Positions 52,613 through 64,000 of a stretch of DNA of 64,000 nucleotides are shown in pieces. This DNA comes from Sclerurus mexicanus (Eukaryota > Chordata > Aves > Passeriformes > Furnariidae): NCBI GenBank assembly GCA_013396755.1, contig VWZF01005102.1, positions 973,932 through 1,037,931 on the forward strand, read 5' to 3'. Both the position numbers and the translations under genes were made by a program. The notes beneath the pieces are model-generated. The model worked only from the letters and a program-made list of their open reading frames with translations, did no database searches and was not told the DNA's origin. Numbering within the stretch: position 1 is the stretch's first letter; every line of letters begins with the position of its first letter.

Positions 52613-53858
52613 TGTCTCCTACCATAACTCCCACACAATGCAGTTCTCTTCTTCATGTCTGTTTTTTCCCCCTTTTTACCAGTCTGTAACATCCTACCGC
52701 AGTGAGTCCATGTCTTGATTGGGGCTGTTGGGTTCTACTGTTATCTATAAAATCAAAAATAAAAGAGATGCTAAAAATCCAGCTGTTGGCTCTCTCACTG
52801 AGCTCTCAGAGAAGTTCATATCCCAGCCTCTGGTAGTTTTATTTTTCCAATTTTAGTGCAGGAGATAGCAGTAATAGTAGTAGGTTTGGGGGCCCTAAAT
52901 AGAAAGGGTAAGAGAAGCAGTTATCATCAAGCTTTAGCTTCGAAATGTAAACTTAGCAAAGACTTCCCTGATGAAGTATACATATGGAACTACAAAATGC
53001 CACTTTTTATCCATTTGTTTTCCTGACCATAACCACGTTTTCACACTGTCAGCATTTTCATTAGAAGCTCTTTTTGTCAGAGGTTTATAACGAGAATGTA
53101 AAGATTTGCTATGGGCTAAATCTCAATCCAAGAGCAAATGTTTATACCAATTCTGAAAACAATCAGCTTGCCCATTTGTAGTTATGCATGTGTTCATCAT
53201 CTGTTACTGCTTGTCCAATGCTCTGCAACTTCTGGAAGGAAAAAGAGACATCTGGAGGGGAAAAAAAAAAGCTATCCTGCAGATAGCACACTGTATGTTC
53301 TCCTGAGTTATTGAATAAGGTACTACAGAAATGCAGCTTTTCAGTCAATATGATTTTTTCCTTTTTTTTTTTTTTGCTTAAGACTGTCAAATTTACTACA
53401 GAAATATTTTAATATATGGCTTCGACTAGTCTCCTTTTTTGCACTACTTACATGGAAGTTGTGTTAAAAATTCACTGGCAATTATTCACCTAAGGAACTG
53501 AGCCACTTTTGTGATGCCAGGCACGACGAATTCTTTGAAAATGTTTCAGCTTATCTTCTGGACCTGAGGGTTAACAGCGTTTTCCTGTCTGTCACTTCCA
53601 CTGTGTATCAGTCATTAAGTCCCACGATGTTCTGGGGATGAGTCAAATGTAAGAGAAAATTTACAGTCTTTATCCTTCTCTGCCTGTGTTGATTTGAACA
53701 AAAAGGCACATAAAGTGGGAATGTATATAATGACATAAAAATAAATTTTCACACAAAATAAACAGATAGGAGAAGTCTCACAAAATTATTTGCATTTATA
53801 AGTGTTACCTGTGCACAACATGACTGAATATAAAGTTTATCTGGGTAAAATTCAGAAA

Positions 53859-53944
53859 TCACAGAATCACAGAACTGTTTGGGTTGGAAAGGACCTTAAA
53901 GAGCATCTTGTTCTAAACCCCCTGCCATGGGCAGGGACACTTTT
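53859..53944 (-). mobile_element. Short CR1 LINE 3' end fragment, antisense
   Basis: The plus strand reads 'tcacagaatcacagaactgtttgggttggaaaggaccttaaagagcatcttgttctaaaccccctgccatgggcagggacact'. This is the reverse complement of the CR1 tail, with two copies of the terminal tcacagaa-type 8-mer. Confidence 0.92.
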
Positions 53945-55163
53945 CACTGAAGAAATAAACATAAATCAGGTGCTAATCTGAAAATTGCCTCAATTTTAAT
54001 GCAGAAGGTGCCTGAGGTTGGTTGTAGAGCACTTCAGGAAGCCTTGTAGTACTTAGTATTTACATACAATGCTCAGTGCTGTAAGTAATTACTTTATAAT
54101 AGCATTAAAGTGATACTTAGACTTTTCTGAGTAGTTTATGCATTAACACCTCAGCGAGTGAGCTCTGGAAAAGCAGTGGGTGGGTTGAGGTGTCGGTGCT
54201 GCCATGTCGTGCAGAAGGACAAGGGTGGAAAAGAAGCCCACAGAGAGGTATTTACATCTCCAGCAGGCTCTGGGAGAGCATTTTCTCTGAGGTTCCTCTG
54301 CTGTTCATGGCTCTGTGTATATTTGCAGCCTTGAGTCTGTTCAGGGTGCAGGACCTGCTCACGCTGAGTGCATTGCCCAGGGTCTCTGAGCACCTCACTG
54401 AGGATTGGGTACCATTACAGGTGCTGGGAACACAAAAAGTAAGTGCCGTAACTCCCACCATGTAGTCAACATGGGTGCTTTCCCTTTTTTAAAGGTTTGC
54501 CCTGTTCAAACAAATTAAAACACAATCCTTCAGAGGCTTACCCTGTGTAGAGAACCCCACTGCAGAGTCACTCAGCACAGACAACACCTCTAAATCTACC
54601 CAGTAAACCTCAGGAAAACAAATTTGTGACCCTCAGTGTTTCTCTAGAGACCAGTAAAAATTGAGGCACCCCATCCTAAACACAGGTCCATCTCCATACT
54701 TAGCACCAGTGTGGCTGCATTCACTTCTAAACTATAGTAAAGCAGTTTGAAAAGTGGGTATAGACCAGCTTATAAAGCCATCAGGGAATTTATTTTTTTC
54801 CTTTGGCAAATAATTCATGAACTGTTACAATTCGTTGACAAATCACTGTGCAGACAAGGGTTTTCTTCAGGATGGTCGTGTACACACATCTGGTCTGAGT
54901 GTTCTCAGAAATATTTCTCTACTCTGCCATGCAGAGCCCCTTTGGTTTTGGGAGGTATCACGTGAATAGAAATGCTCACCTATATATTTGTGAGCATGCT
55001 GACTCATCAACAGATCTACCTGCAAAAGCAAAAAATTAAAAATGACAATATTCTTTCTTTTTTTTGGCTTGATTCACCTAGCTCTGCTTTCATCCAGGAA
55101 GCTTTAAGAACCTAATTAATTATGAGCTAATTGAGCTTTGGAAAGTCATTGTGAGATTGCTAG

Positions 55164-55255
55164 CATTAATATAAATATTTCACAGAAGTAAACTGAGGCG
55201 CAAACATTAATTTGTGTAAATGAGGTTTCAAAACAAGCAGTGACAGCAGCAGCCC
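55164..55255 (+). mobile_element. Weak MIR/CORE-SINE-like relic
   Basis: 'tttcacagaagtaaactgaggcgcaaacattaatttgtgtaaatgaggtttcaaaacaagcagtgacagcagcag' resembles the MIR block 'acagatgggaaactgaggcacagagag' followed by 'agtggcagagc'. Only part of the pattern remains, so this is the weakest of the four calls. Confidence 0.35.
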
Positions 55256-55485
55256 TTTCCATCCTGTTCCCCCACTCTACAAACCCTTTTGCTCTTTCCA
55301 AGCTTCACATCCATCTAGTAAGGGTTAAAACCAGATTTTAAATCCTATATAAAATCTGTGCAAATATGTGTTCTGCATGAATCTGGGCCACAAAATTAAT
55401 ATACTTGTATACATTTTCCCCATCTGCTATACTGCTGACGCATCCAGCTTGTAGCCCAGAATGTTTTAGAGAAGAAAGGGCCATC

Positions 55486-55559
55486 TCTATGTTTAGTGCA
55501 ATAGTTCAAGTGGAGTTAGAGACTTAGTGGTGCACTCAGACTTCTCCACTAAACATAGA
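55486..55559. repeat. Inverted repeat with 13 bp arms
   Basis: TCTATGTTTAGTG at 55486-55498 is the exact reverse complement of CACTAAACATAGA at 55547-55559, with a 48 bp spacer. It could form a stem-loop or be the remnant of a small inverted-repeat element. No flanking duplication is evident. Confidence 0.6.
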
Positions 55560-55664
55560 AAGCAGCTTGTGGTACTTGGGAATTTTTCTTCCAAAATGCC
55601 AAACAACTGGGTCTTGGAGGGAGAAGGAGAAGTATTACGGATTTTTTTTATATTCATTTGAGGA

Positions 55665-55762
55665 ATTAAATGGCATATTTAGTGAAGAAATATGTTTCCT
55701 TTTATATTATTTTCTTCTGTCAGATTAAATAGCATATTTAGTGAAGAAAGAAGCTTCCCTTT
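55665..55762. repeat. Imperfect direct duplication, offset 59 bp
   Basis: 'attaaatggcatatttagtgaagaaatatgtttcctttt' from 55665 recurs as 'attaaatagcatatttagtgaagaaagaagcttcccttt' from 55724. About 39 bp are shared with a few mismatches. Confidence 0.85.
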
Positions 55763-56382
55763 GATTCTCATCAGCTACTATAATATATATGTGTGCCTGT
55801 GTATGTGTATACATATTTAACGTAAATTTTCCATTTAAAAAAAAGAAACTAAAAACCACTCAGATAAGGGTAAGGTCATCTCAAACCTCCAGATGTCGTA
55901 GGAGTGATTTTAGGGACTGTGACCTGGGAGAGGCAGCTCCTTTCTTGTTTGTGGCCGCAGACTCCCTCACCCCAGCTGTGTGCTTGGGACATGTTTTCCT
56001 ACATCGGGAGGTGAAGGAGGTGTTCCCTGGAAGAAACAGTGTAGGAATTGTTTCTCCAGGAGCTCAGAAGTTGTGCTGAGAGCGACATTGCGTGTTAGGA
56101 GGTGATGGAGCCTGTCCGGTGTGGGCTGTGCCCTGCGCTCCCTTGGTGCACCCGCTTGCCTCTGCTCCAGATGCAATCAAAGTGTGTTTTCCAGGAAGTT
56201 GGTTATATATCCTTGGGAGGGATCTTGGCCTTTTTTTACTCTTTTAATTTACTCACCACACCAGATTTTGATTTTTTTTTTTGTGTTGTTTTGCCATGGA
56301 CACTATACTGTGCAATTTTTAATTTCCTGGAATTTCCTGTTCCCAATTAAAAAATTGCTGTATATGCAGTATAGTCACTTTC

Positions 56383-56399
56383 TTTTTTTTTTTTTTTTT
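56383..56399. repeat. Poly-T homopolymer
   Basis: Seventeen T ending at the A of 'taataatgg'. Confidence 0.9.
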
Positions 56400-57100
56400 A
56401 ATAATGGCTTTTATTAACAATCTAATGGATGTTTGTGCTAATTAGACCTAGGGTTTTGTGGCATGTCCATCTTGTGAGTGTATGGACAAAAAGCTGAGGT
56501 CTAGCTGAGCTGACTCCAAGTCATAAATTCAGAAGAATCAGTGTGGCAGCTTTAGGTCACCAAAAGGCTGCTTTACAAGTGGGCGTCCTGTGCCTTTAAG
56601 GACATTTCTCACTCTTAGAGCCACATAACTTTACTGTGACTTCTGAGAATGGGCAAAAAATTACAGGAAATCTATGTATACAACCTATTTCTTGATCAGT
56701 TTGCGCACTGTGAGCTATGTGTGCTCCTTGTCATAAATAATAATATGTCTACTTGCTTATAAAATGCTGTTCATTACATACCACTCTTTCCTTTGTAAAT
56801 ATATTCACTGCACTCTTGATGTATTTGTGATGGAAACAGCAGGGTTGGCTGTACCACATGCAGAAATAACATGGCAAGCTTACCTGACTCAATCCTTCTT
56901 TGTTATTGCTGCTGGTGGTGCGATAATTAGAAGTAATTAGGGAACAATGCAGAAGTGTGAAGATGGATATGAGAGCCTATATCAGAAAGAAAGATGAGAT
57001 ATTGCTATGCCAATTTCTCAACAGAAATACAAATAATAATTTGTATCTGAGTGCTGTTGGGATGGGACTGGAGTTCTGGAAGGACAGGTAGAAGTAGGTT

Positions 57101-57350
57101 TCATAGGATCATAGAATGGTTTGAGTTGGAAGGGACCTTAAAGACCATCTAATTTCAACCTTCTGCCATGGGCAGGGACACCTTCCACCAGCCCAGGTTG
57201 CTCCAAGCCCTGTCCAACCTGGCCTTGGACACTTCTAGGGACCCAGGGGCAGCCGCAGCTTCTCTGGGCAACCTGTGCCTTACGACCCTCATTGTAAAGA
57301 ATTTCTTCCTAACATCTGATCACAATTTCTGTTTCAATAATACCAAAGTT
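57101..57350 (-). mobile_element. CR1 LINE 3' end, about 250 bp, antisense
   Basis: The plus strand starts 'tcataggatcatagaatggtttgagttggaagggaccttaaagaccatctaa', continues through 'tgccatgggcagggacaccttccaccagcccaggttgctccaagccctgtccaacctggcc' and reaches 'gtaaagaatttcttcctaacatctgatc'. It is the least diverged CR1 copy here and the clearest evidence that the genome is avian. The far edge fades near 57350. Confidence 0.95.
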
Positions 57351-60300
57351 AGATAACACCAATCAACTTTCTTTTTTCAGAATAGGCCTGTTTAGTTGTA
57401 TAGATAGTCTCATATTTTCTCCAACAGCCTGATCTTAGGCTGTATCACGAATCACGTAAAAATCTGATTTTATATATACAAAAACACCTATAGTGTATAT
57501 ATTACACTATTATTTTTAATCTATAGCCAAATAATACCAGCATTATAATACTGTGGGTGGCAGGGTTGATTTACACTTCCTATGTTTAAGATATCCTTTT
57601 ATTTTTCATCTTCAGCATATCAGAAATTACCCAAATTACCCCGTGCAGTGTAATGTCTGGGTAAGCTCCACTTTTCAGTTCACCATAGCCAGTTACTCAG
57701 TCATCTCTATTGATACAGCAATACTGTCTTCCACCAGACAGCGACCTCAATATTTGTCTTCTCCACACATTAGGCTTTCCCACATAGAAGCAATGCATCA
57801 TATGTTTATTTGACTTCTGTGGCTTTTGCTGGTGACTCACACTGACTGCATGGTGGTGCTTTTGCAGGCAGCAGGAGAATTATTTTATCCCTTTGCATAG
57901 TAAATCCTCTGTCCAGTAAAACGGGATAAAAATAAGATTCTTCACCTTACCCATATGTCAGATAATACATTTTTTTGCTACTGAATAAGGCCTTCACTCT
58001 GTGACTTTTTTAAAATTTTTGTTTTCCCTTGGAGAATGAGACATGTTTGAGGGAAAGATAAAGACTGACAAGCACAGAAGAAAGTGAGACAAGAAAGGTG
58101 GGTGCAAAGGGAATTGGGAGGATTAGAGGGAGACTTGTGCAAAGACATCCAAGAGATTGGGGTGAAAATAAGTGGTTTGCTCACTATTGCATTTTGAGAC
58201 TTGCATGATGGTTGTGAACATGAATCCTTGGAGGATTTTTGCAGGTCTCTTTGCTAAGTAACACAGGCAGGTCTGAAAAAATTCCCTCTCACAGAGGACA
58301 GTGCCCAGTGCCTTGAAGTTCAGGAAATGATCTATTAATGCTCATCACCAGGTCTTCATGATGAAAGACCAAGCCTCATTTTCGACACACACCATCCTGG
58401 ACAGGAGATAACTTATAAGCACACACCAAAACATTTTGAGGGGACCCTCTCAGCCACACTACCAGGTTCCAGGGAGCCAGGGAGGTCCCACAGCTCGCTG
58501 TCATCATGGCTCTTTCTACCTGAGCAGGAGATCTCTGGGCCACCAGTCTCTTTGATCGACAGGGAACCTTTATAGATAAACATGGGATCCACGATGCTCT
58601 TAAATCTCCACTGCTGGTGTCCACAAATTTGAAATGGTGGCTGCCACATTGCAGAAATAGTGTTTTCTCTTTCTCTTCCTCCCTCTGCTGTGCCTTCATC
58701 TACTTGTAATAAAAGGTACTGAATTTAAATGAGAAAGGTCTATATCGAGCTTGGTTGTTGTTCTTCCACTTCTGCAAAAATCAGTGGAGGATGTTTCTTT
58801 TCCACCCTTTCATGCTTTTTTCCCACAGTCTAGAGCAAGGTCATCTCAGCTTTGCTCCTAGTTCTCTTCCTTTTGGTTCAGTCCCATTTGCAGCTGTTCA
58901 AACTACACCCCTTTAAAATAAAAATAAAATAAATTAAAAAAAATTAAAATTCAAACAAAGCTATCACTGTTTTGAACAGCCTTAATTTGCTTTTGTGTGC
59001 TTTAAAGGGAGGAATGCACAGAGCAGGGACTTCATTACCTTTATGCGTGACTCTAGGTACTCCTCCATCATTATTTCATCACTTGTCATATATTCATTGT
59101 GAAGATCAGGGAGGAAACGGGCGTTTATACACTCACTCCATCCTTCCTTGTGTCCTTTTGTATGTCTGTCCTGCACACACTGCTTGCAGAGAGGATGCCA
59201 CAGAAACAGAGGCACGGTCAGTGGGATTTCACTTCATGCATTGCTCCAAGGAGCAGAGCGAGTGTTTCCAATGAGGACACAATACACCTTTTGCTCCACT
59301 CTCATTTAAAGTATGCAAAAGCATGATGCAAAAAGCAGGTTAGATAAGCATCCAGTGATGTGACTTCTTCCTTTTCCTGTTTGTCCTTTACACTTGCAGT
59401 TTGTAATTGGAAAGGTGTGAAGATGAGACACCAAAAATAGAGAGAGAAAGCCAGGTGCACAAGTTCATATGCCATCTTGAAGAAAGAGGGAGCTTAAATC
59501 GCAGTCAGCCGGGAAATTTAGGTGCACGAAGTTAAAACTAATAGTAAACTATCCACACACCATTTTTTTTGGCAAAACCAAGGCCCCCTCCATTTGTCCA
59601 GAGTCGTATAGTGTGTGAATGGCTTTGCACGGGAAATGATTCTGAACTTTGCAAATAGCTTTTATTATAGCTCCTCTGTGACACTGCTAGAAAACAGATT
59701 AGATCATAGCTCATTTCTCTTTTATTATTCTGACAGTGATTTCATTTGTTCAGAACTTCCATTTTGCCTTTAATATCTCATATGCAGTCACATTTTGGGA
59801 GCTTTAGGACGTGTTGGTTCTGTGTGCAGTGCTATATATCTCTCACCTTAGCCAACTCATTACAGAGAAGCATTCTCCCTAAATAACAGATATTAACAAA
59901 CATGTATGAACTTCAGATGATACAATTCCCAGTTCATTTCCTGGGCTATATCACTGCCAGGGAAGGATCAAATAAAGAGCCTGCCTGATCCCTAAAATAA
60001 GGAATGCTAGTGTGGGAAAAGTCCTTTGTTTTATACCTATAAGAGGAAAATATATTAAACCCTGACCATGCAAAGACTAGAGCAGAGAGCCCTCAGCTAG
60101 AACGGCAAAAATAAGAGAGATTGATAATCCAAAACAAGCACTTCAGCCAGTCATCCTCTCCTGCCATACATTCCACTTCTGCCCTTTAAAGTCAACTGCT
60201 TCAGATGTTCTCAAAATGGATGTGGCTGGCCCCAAATGAGCCCCTTTTTGAGACTTGCTTGTTTTGTTGTTTGTTTTTTTCCAGCAACATGAAGTCACTG

Positions 60301-61028
60301 TCCCATGGTTCTTTTCCTCCCACCTATACGATGCTGCCAGAGGGGTTTGACCTGGGATTGGGTCCTTCCCACTGGTCTCCAAACATTACAGCGACCCTTT
60401 AGTACCATCGGCTGTTGGGATTGCCTGGAACAGCCTTCAGTGTGCTCTGAAGTTATGTTGGGCAACCATCCAGCAGAAGGCTGTTCAGTAGAAAAGCTGA
60501 AAGGTCATTTTTGCACATATAATATGTTTCTATCCTAGTCCATGGACAGTAATTAATGATTTAAGCCTAAAAAACCCAGCTAAAACTGAACGCAGTAGAA
60601 ATAAATGCCAATAACCTGAAACAACAAAAAAAATCCCCAACATTTTGCAGGTCTAGCAAGGATCATTGCAGTTAACTAATTTTTGGAAGTAGTATCAAAG
60701 CAAAAAAAGCTCTATAATTTTATTTTATACATGTTCAGCTATGACATTATGACACTTTTTCCCCCATCTTATGTCTGCATCCTTTACCTATAAAAGCCAG
60801 CTGAGGGTTTGGGGGTGTTTTTTTTTTTTTCCTTTGGATCACAGAAGAATTTATTTCTGTGACTGCAGATATTTTAAAATATATTTTAAATGTTTTCTAT
60901 TATTCCCTCCTTCTGCTCTCCACACATGTTAAAATCCGCTCAGAGCAAGGGTCTGCGAGAGGAGCTGGAAAGGGCTATGTCCTTTCTCTGGGCTTGTTTT
61001 CTTTGTGAGCCTGCAAGTCCATTGCATT

Positions 61029-61072
61029 TGTGTGTGTGTGTGTGAGTGTGTGTGTGTTTGTGTGTGTGTGTA
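61029..61072. repeat. (TG)n microsatellite
   Basis: A TG run of about 44 bp with single interruptions (GAGTG and TTTG). The longest dinucleotide repeat in the window. Confidence 0.93.
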
Positions 61073-62367
61073 CATGCACAGGCTTAGTCCTCAGGTGGAA
61101 CTGTGGTTCCTGTGCTTTCGTTCTCGAAGCTGTTATTCTGGAAGGGAATGGAGGCAGCTGTGTTTACAGCTCAAGTCTTGGCATACATTTACCAGAATCT
61201 ATTATTCATATCGTTCAGTATCAGGGAGAGATCTCAGGCCACCTGTCTATCTGACAAATTCACCCTTTTGTGAGCTTTCTGTTCATAGCAAATTATGTTC
61301 ACATTGATGAATTGAGTTTTTATGAGTATTGCTAACTAACATTCTCACAGAAGGCCAGGGGCAATAGACTGCAAGTGTTTCTGGTCCACAAGTAAATGTT
61401 AAAAAGAAAAAAACTGCCAGTATTTAAAGACAATTTGCCATGGAGGGATAGTTAAAATATTTGGCAAAGCCTTGATATTTATAAATTCAAGAATGTCCAT
61501 AAATTATTACAGATAGCATGCTTATCACAAATAAGAAAATAATAATAATTCCATAGTGCCCCCTGTGAGTGTGGAGGGCTCTTTAGTATTCTGTGTGTTA
61601 ACAGGTAGACAGTGATCGGAGCTTTTAACAAATCCTTACTGGGGTTTAACACAAGGTGGGAACCATTTGGTTTGGCAAAGGGGATCTTCCCTTGAAAATC
61701 GTGCAGTAAAATCACTGCGACACAGTGAAGTGAACACAAAATGATGGTTTACCTGGTCTTTCCATCATGGAGAGGATTCATATCCAAGGAGCCACTAGTC
61801 ATGGGAGCAGCTGAACCCTATAGATCTAAAGATCGGTAGTTATGGATCCAAATATTTCCATAACAAGAGATTACTGTCAAGATGTGCTGGGACAACTTTG
61901 CTATGAACACCCAAATTCTTCATGCCCTTTACACAACCCTTCGGTAGTGGAAGACAATGTCAAGGATGGAGCATGACCCACGTCTGAGAGCAAAAGGGAA
62001 TGAACTAGGCTACAAGCCTGCAGATACAACCTCTACATAAATAAATAATAAGCTGCATCAGGTAAATCTATTTACTATGATGCATCTAGGGCCATTTAAT
62101 ATGCCTTGGAGCACCTGAGACACTGCATGAAGTGTCCCAGAAGCTCCTCACTTCTTGGCATGGTTGGAGGATAACGTGAATACAACAGGGTAACTCTCTG
62201 ACACGGTTAGCTGCCAGCATCTAAGTGGCTGAATCCCACTACAACTGCCATAAGGATGCTCTTAGGAGCCCACAAAAAGGGGATGGCAATGACTGACATT
62301 TTAGTGAGAGACATGGCACTAATAGCTGTACCACGAGAGCAAATTTCCAAAGGAGAAAAATAAAACT

Positions 62368-62456
62368 AAAAGGGAAAAAAAAAGAAAAGAAAAAGAAAAG
62401 CACCTTTGAAAGGCATGGAAAAAAAAAAAACCCAACCAGTTTCAAGGGAAAAAAAT
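62368..62456. repeat. Purine-rich (A/G) low-complexity stretch
   Basis: 'aaaagggaaaaaaaaagaaaagaaaaagaaaag' followed by a 12-A run and 'aagggaaaaaaatg'. It borders the left side of the CpG island. Confidence 0.85.
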
Positions 62457-62504
62457 GATACTTTGGAGTCCCTCCTTAAGGCAGAAAGGAGAAAAACAGG
62501 TTGG

Positions 62505-62850
62505 TTGGTGCGACGAAGCCACCTGGCCGCGAGCGGTGGCCCGCCTTGGCCCCGTCCCGCCGGGATGCGCGCGCGGCGTTCCCTCCGTCCCTTCACACCC
62601 ACGGTGGGGCTGCCTCCCGCCCACCCCGCTCCTCTCGCCGCACGCGTGGCAGCCCTGCCTGTTGTTTTGAGAGGTGCGAATGGAGCGGCTGCCCCTCGCG
62701 AGCTATATCTGCCGGTTCCAAATCTGTACCGCCGGGGAAACAGGTTGCGCAGCGTGGCCTGCTGATCCGCGCCTGCCTGGCCAGTAGCTTGGACATAAGG
62801 AGCACTGCTGTCGCCGTCTTCCGAAGTTTCGAGCCGAGGCAGAGGGTGAT
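62505..62850. promoter_or_regulatory. CpG island deep in the intron, promoter-like
   Basis: I count about 38 CpG dinucleotides between roughly 62508 and 62842, including a GCGCGCGCGGCG run near 62570. The rest of the window is CpG-poor. The segment is GC-rich and sharply bounded on the left by an A/G-rich stretch (62368-62456). A CCAAT motif (gCCAATcag) lies just downstream near 62943, and an ACCACCACCATTTTG segment near 62970 resembles a weak YY1-type site. A 211-codon open frame reads through on the minus strand (62366-63001), but its C-terminus is low-complexity Phe from the poly-A-like stretch and Arg/Gly/Pro from the island, so it is probably not a protein. In birds such islands usually mark promoters. 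The transcript is unknown. Confidence 0.7.
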
Positions 62851-64000
62851 AAATGCGGTGGGTTGCTTTCAGTGTATCAGTCAAACCGCCAGTTTGGGAG
62901 ACCTTTCCCGTTAGGAGCCTTTGGATTTTAATTTCACATGTGCCAATCAGGTTGTCAAAGCGCTTGGGTAGGACCACCACCATTTTGTCAACTGGAAGCA
63001 CGGCGTGAGTTTAAGGAGCGCTGAAATAGCTGAAAGCCTGTTCCAGCTGGCCATTCCTTAATGGGAGAACATTGTTCTGCCTTCCTCGTTTTAACCCGTG
63101 CGTGTGCTAGGTATCTTCATCAGTGTCAAACAAATTTGTAGAACTGGTGATTAGTTGCCCAAAGAGCATAATATATGCATTATTAATTATAGAAGGTAAG
63201 TTTGGCTAATTGTCATTTCTATACAGTAGCACTGCACGACGATACATTTTAACAATCTATAAATAATTGATAATTTTTTTTCTTTCATCTTCCTCCCTAG
63301 TTTGCATAAAACTAATGACTTGGTAAATGTTACTCACTTCAAAATATTCCGCTGCTCCTATGAAAATTAAACTAACACTGTAACCTTAGCAAATAAGGAG
63401 ATTTTTCTTCTCATTGTAGGTTAAAAAAAAAAAAATTAAAAAAAAGAGGAAATATAATGCTTCCTCATATCAAAAATCTAAGTCTGTGAAAGCCAAGTGA
63501 AAATTACACATAATATTAAAAAAAAAAAAGTAATAAAGGGACTGCTAAAATAAATAAATTTGACTTTTAAAGGCTCAAAAAAAATTCAGGAAAGTTGTGA
63601 TTTTACTTTATTCTCTAAGTCTTTAGAATGGTCAGAAGCGGTATTTTTTAAGCTTCAAACAGGATAAGACTATGACACAGACACAAAAAGATAGATCAAG
63701 GAAGGCTTCAGTGTGAAGTGGTAGTATTTTCAATACTTATCAAATAACTGCATGCATAATCCCATAAATCAGGTTAGCTGGAGACTCCAAATTCTTCTTA
63801 AATGAGGTGTTTGGGTATAGTTTCTGGCTGCTTTGTTAATATGATTACAGTACCTTGCTGGTTCCTTGAAATGAAGGATTTGCCGCAGCAAAAGTACAGG
63901 CTTTTTCTGAGTTCTCTGTTATTTCTACAAATCCACAGTCTGTCAGTCTACAGTGTTATTGCACTGAGGCTTTACTCTCTAATTTTCAGTGCAACTGAAT
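62851..64000. other. Sequence right of the CpG island
   Basis: The CpG density falls away by about 63 kb. Beyond that the sequence returns to AT-rich intron with A runs near 63421-63435 and 63520-63530. No exon was recognised up to the window end. Confidence 0.55.

Larger units (their letters stand above)
47808..62367. other. Intronic sequence with scattered repeats
   Basis: Holds three CR1 fragments, a weak MIR-like relic, small repeats and T/A homopolymers. A 171-codon minus-strand frame at 51947-52462 is unrecognised and has no supporting context. Confidence 0.55.

Noticed and set aside
62366..63001. 211-codon minus-strand open frame across the CpG island
   Set aside because: Open because of GC-rich composition and the poly-A-like stretch. 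No recognisable domain. Kept only as an observation under the CpG island.

Overview
This 64 kb window is vertebrate nuclear DNA, almost certainly from a bird. The lineage call rests on several CR1 LINE 3' ends of the avian type: the conserved 'tcatagaatcatagaatggtttgagttggaaggg' theme and ATTCTRTGA-type tails, in both orientations. The DNA is AT-rich and CpG-poor, and nearly all open reading frames are short and look like chance. There are no bacterial-type genes, operons, rRNA, tRNA or CRISPR arrays.

One protein-coding exon can be assigned with confidence. It is a 135 bp internal exon at 36245-36379 (+) encoding part of a RhoGAP domain, with the LPEPLF motif. It is closest, from memory of the family, to ARHGAP15, a Rac-directed GTPase-activating protein. 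It has a good acceptor and a perfect GTAAGT donor, and both boundaries are phase 1. The rest of the window reads as two large introns (at least 36 kb upstream and 27 kb downstream). I could not find the exons carrying the PH domain, the arginine finger or the GAP C-terminus, so they probably lie outside.

Layout: 1-12 kb is AT-rich intron with a CR1 piece, a poly-C run beside a 14-base assembly gap, and two ancient MIR/CORE-SINE-like relics. 12-29 kb is more intron with a third MIR-like relic, a CR1 piece, a small CpG patch near 15.7-15.95 kb and a candidate conserved non-coding element near 18 kb. At about 29.36-30.22 kb there is a decayed reverse-transcriptase relic of the RTE LINE clade. 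Its motifs occur in the right order but are broken by stops and frameshifts. 33.8-36.4 kb holds an exon-like segment with splice-compatible phases, followed by the real RhoGAP exon. 39-62 kb is intron with CR1 fragments, a 288 bp polypyrimidine tract near 47.5 kb, a MIR-like relic near 55.2 kb and small repeats. At 62.5-62.85 kb there is a strong CpG island with a CCAAT motif downstream, deep in the intron.

The most interesting items are the RTE relic (RTE elements are patchily distributed in birds), the possible 114 bp symmetric cassette exon just upstream of the RhoGAP exon, and the isolated intronic CpG island as a possible orphan or antisense promoter.
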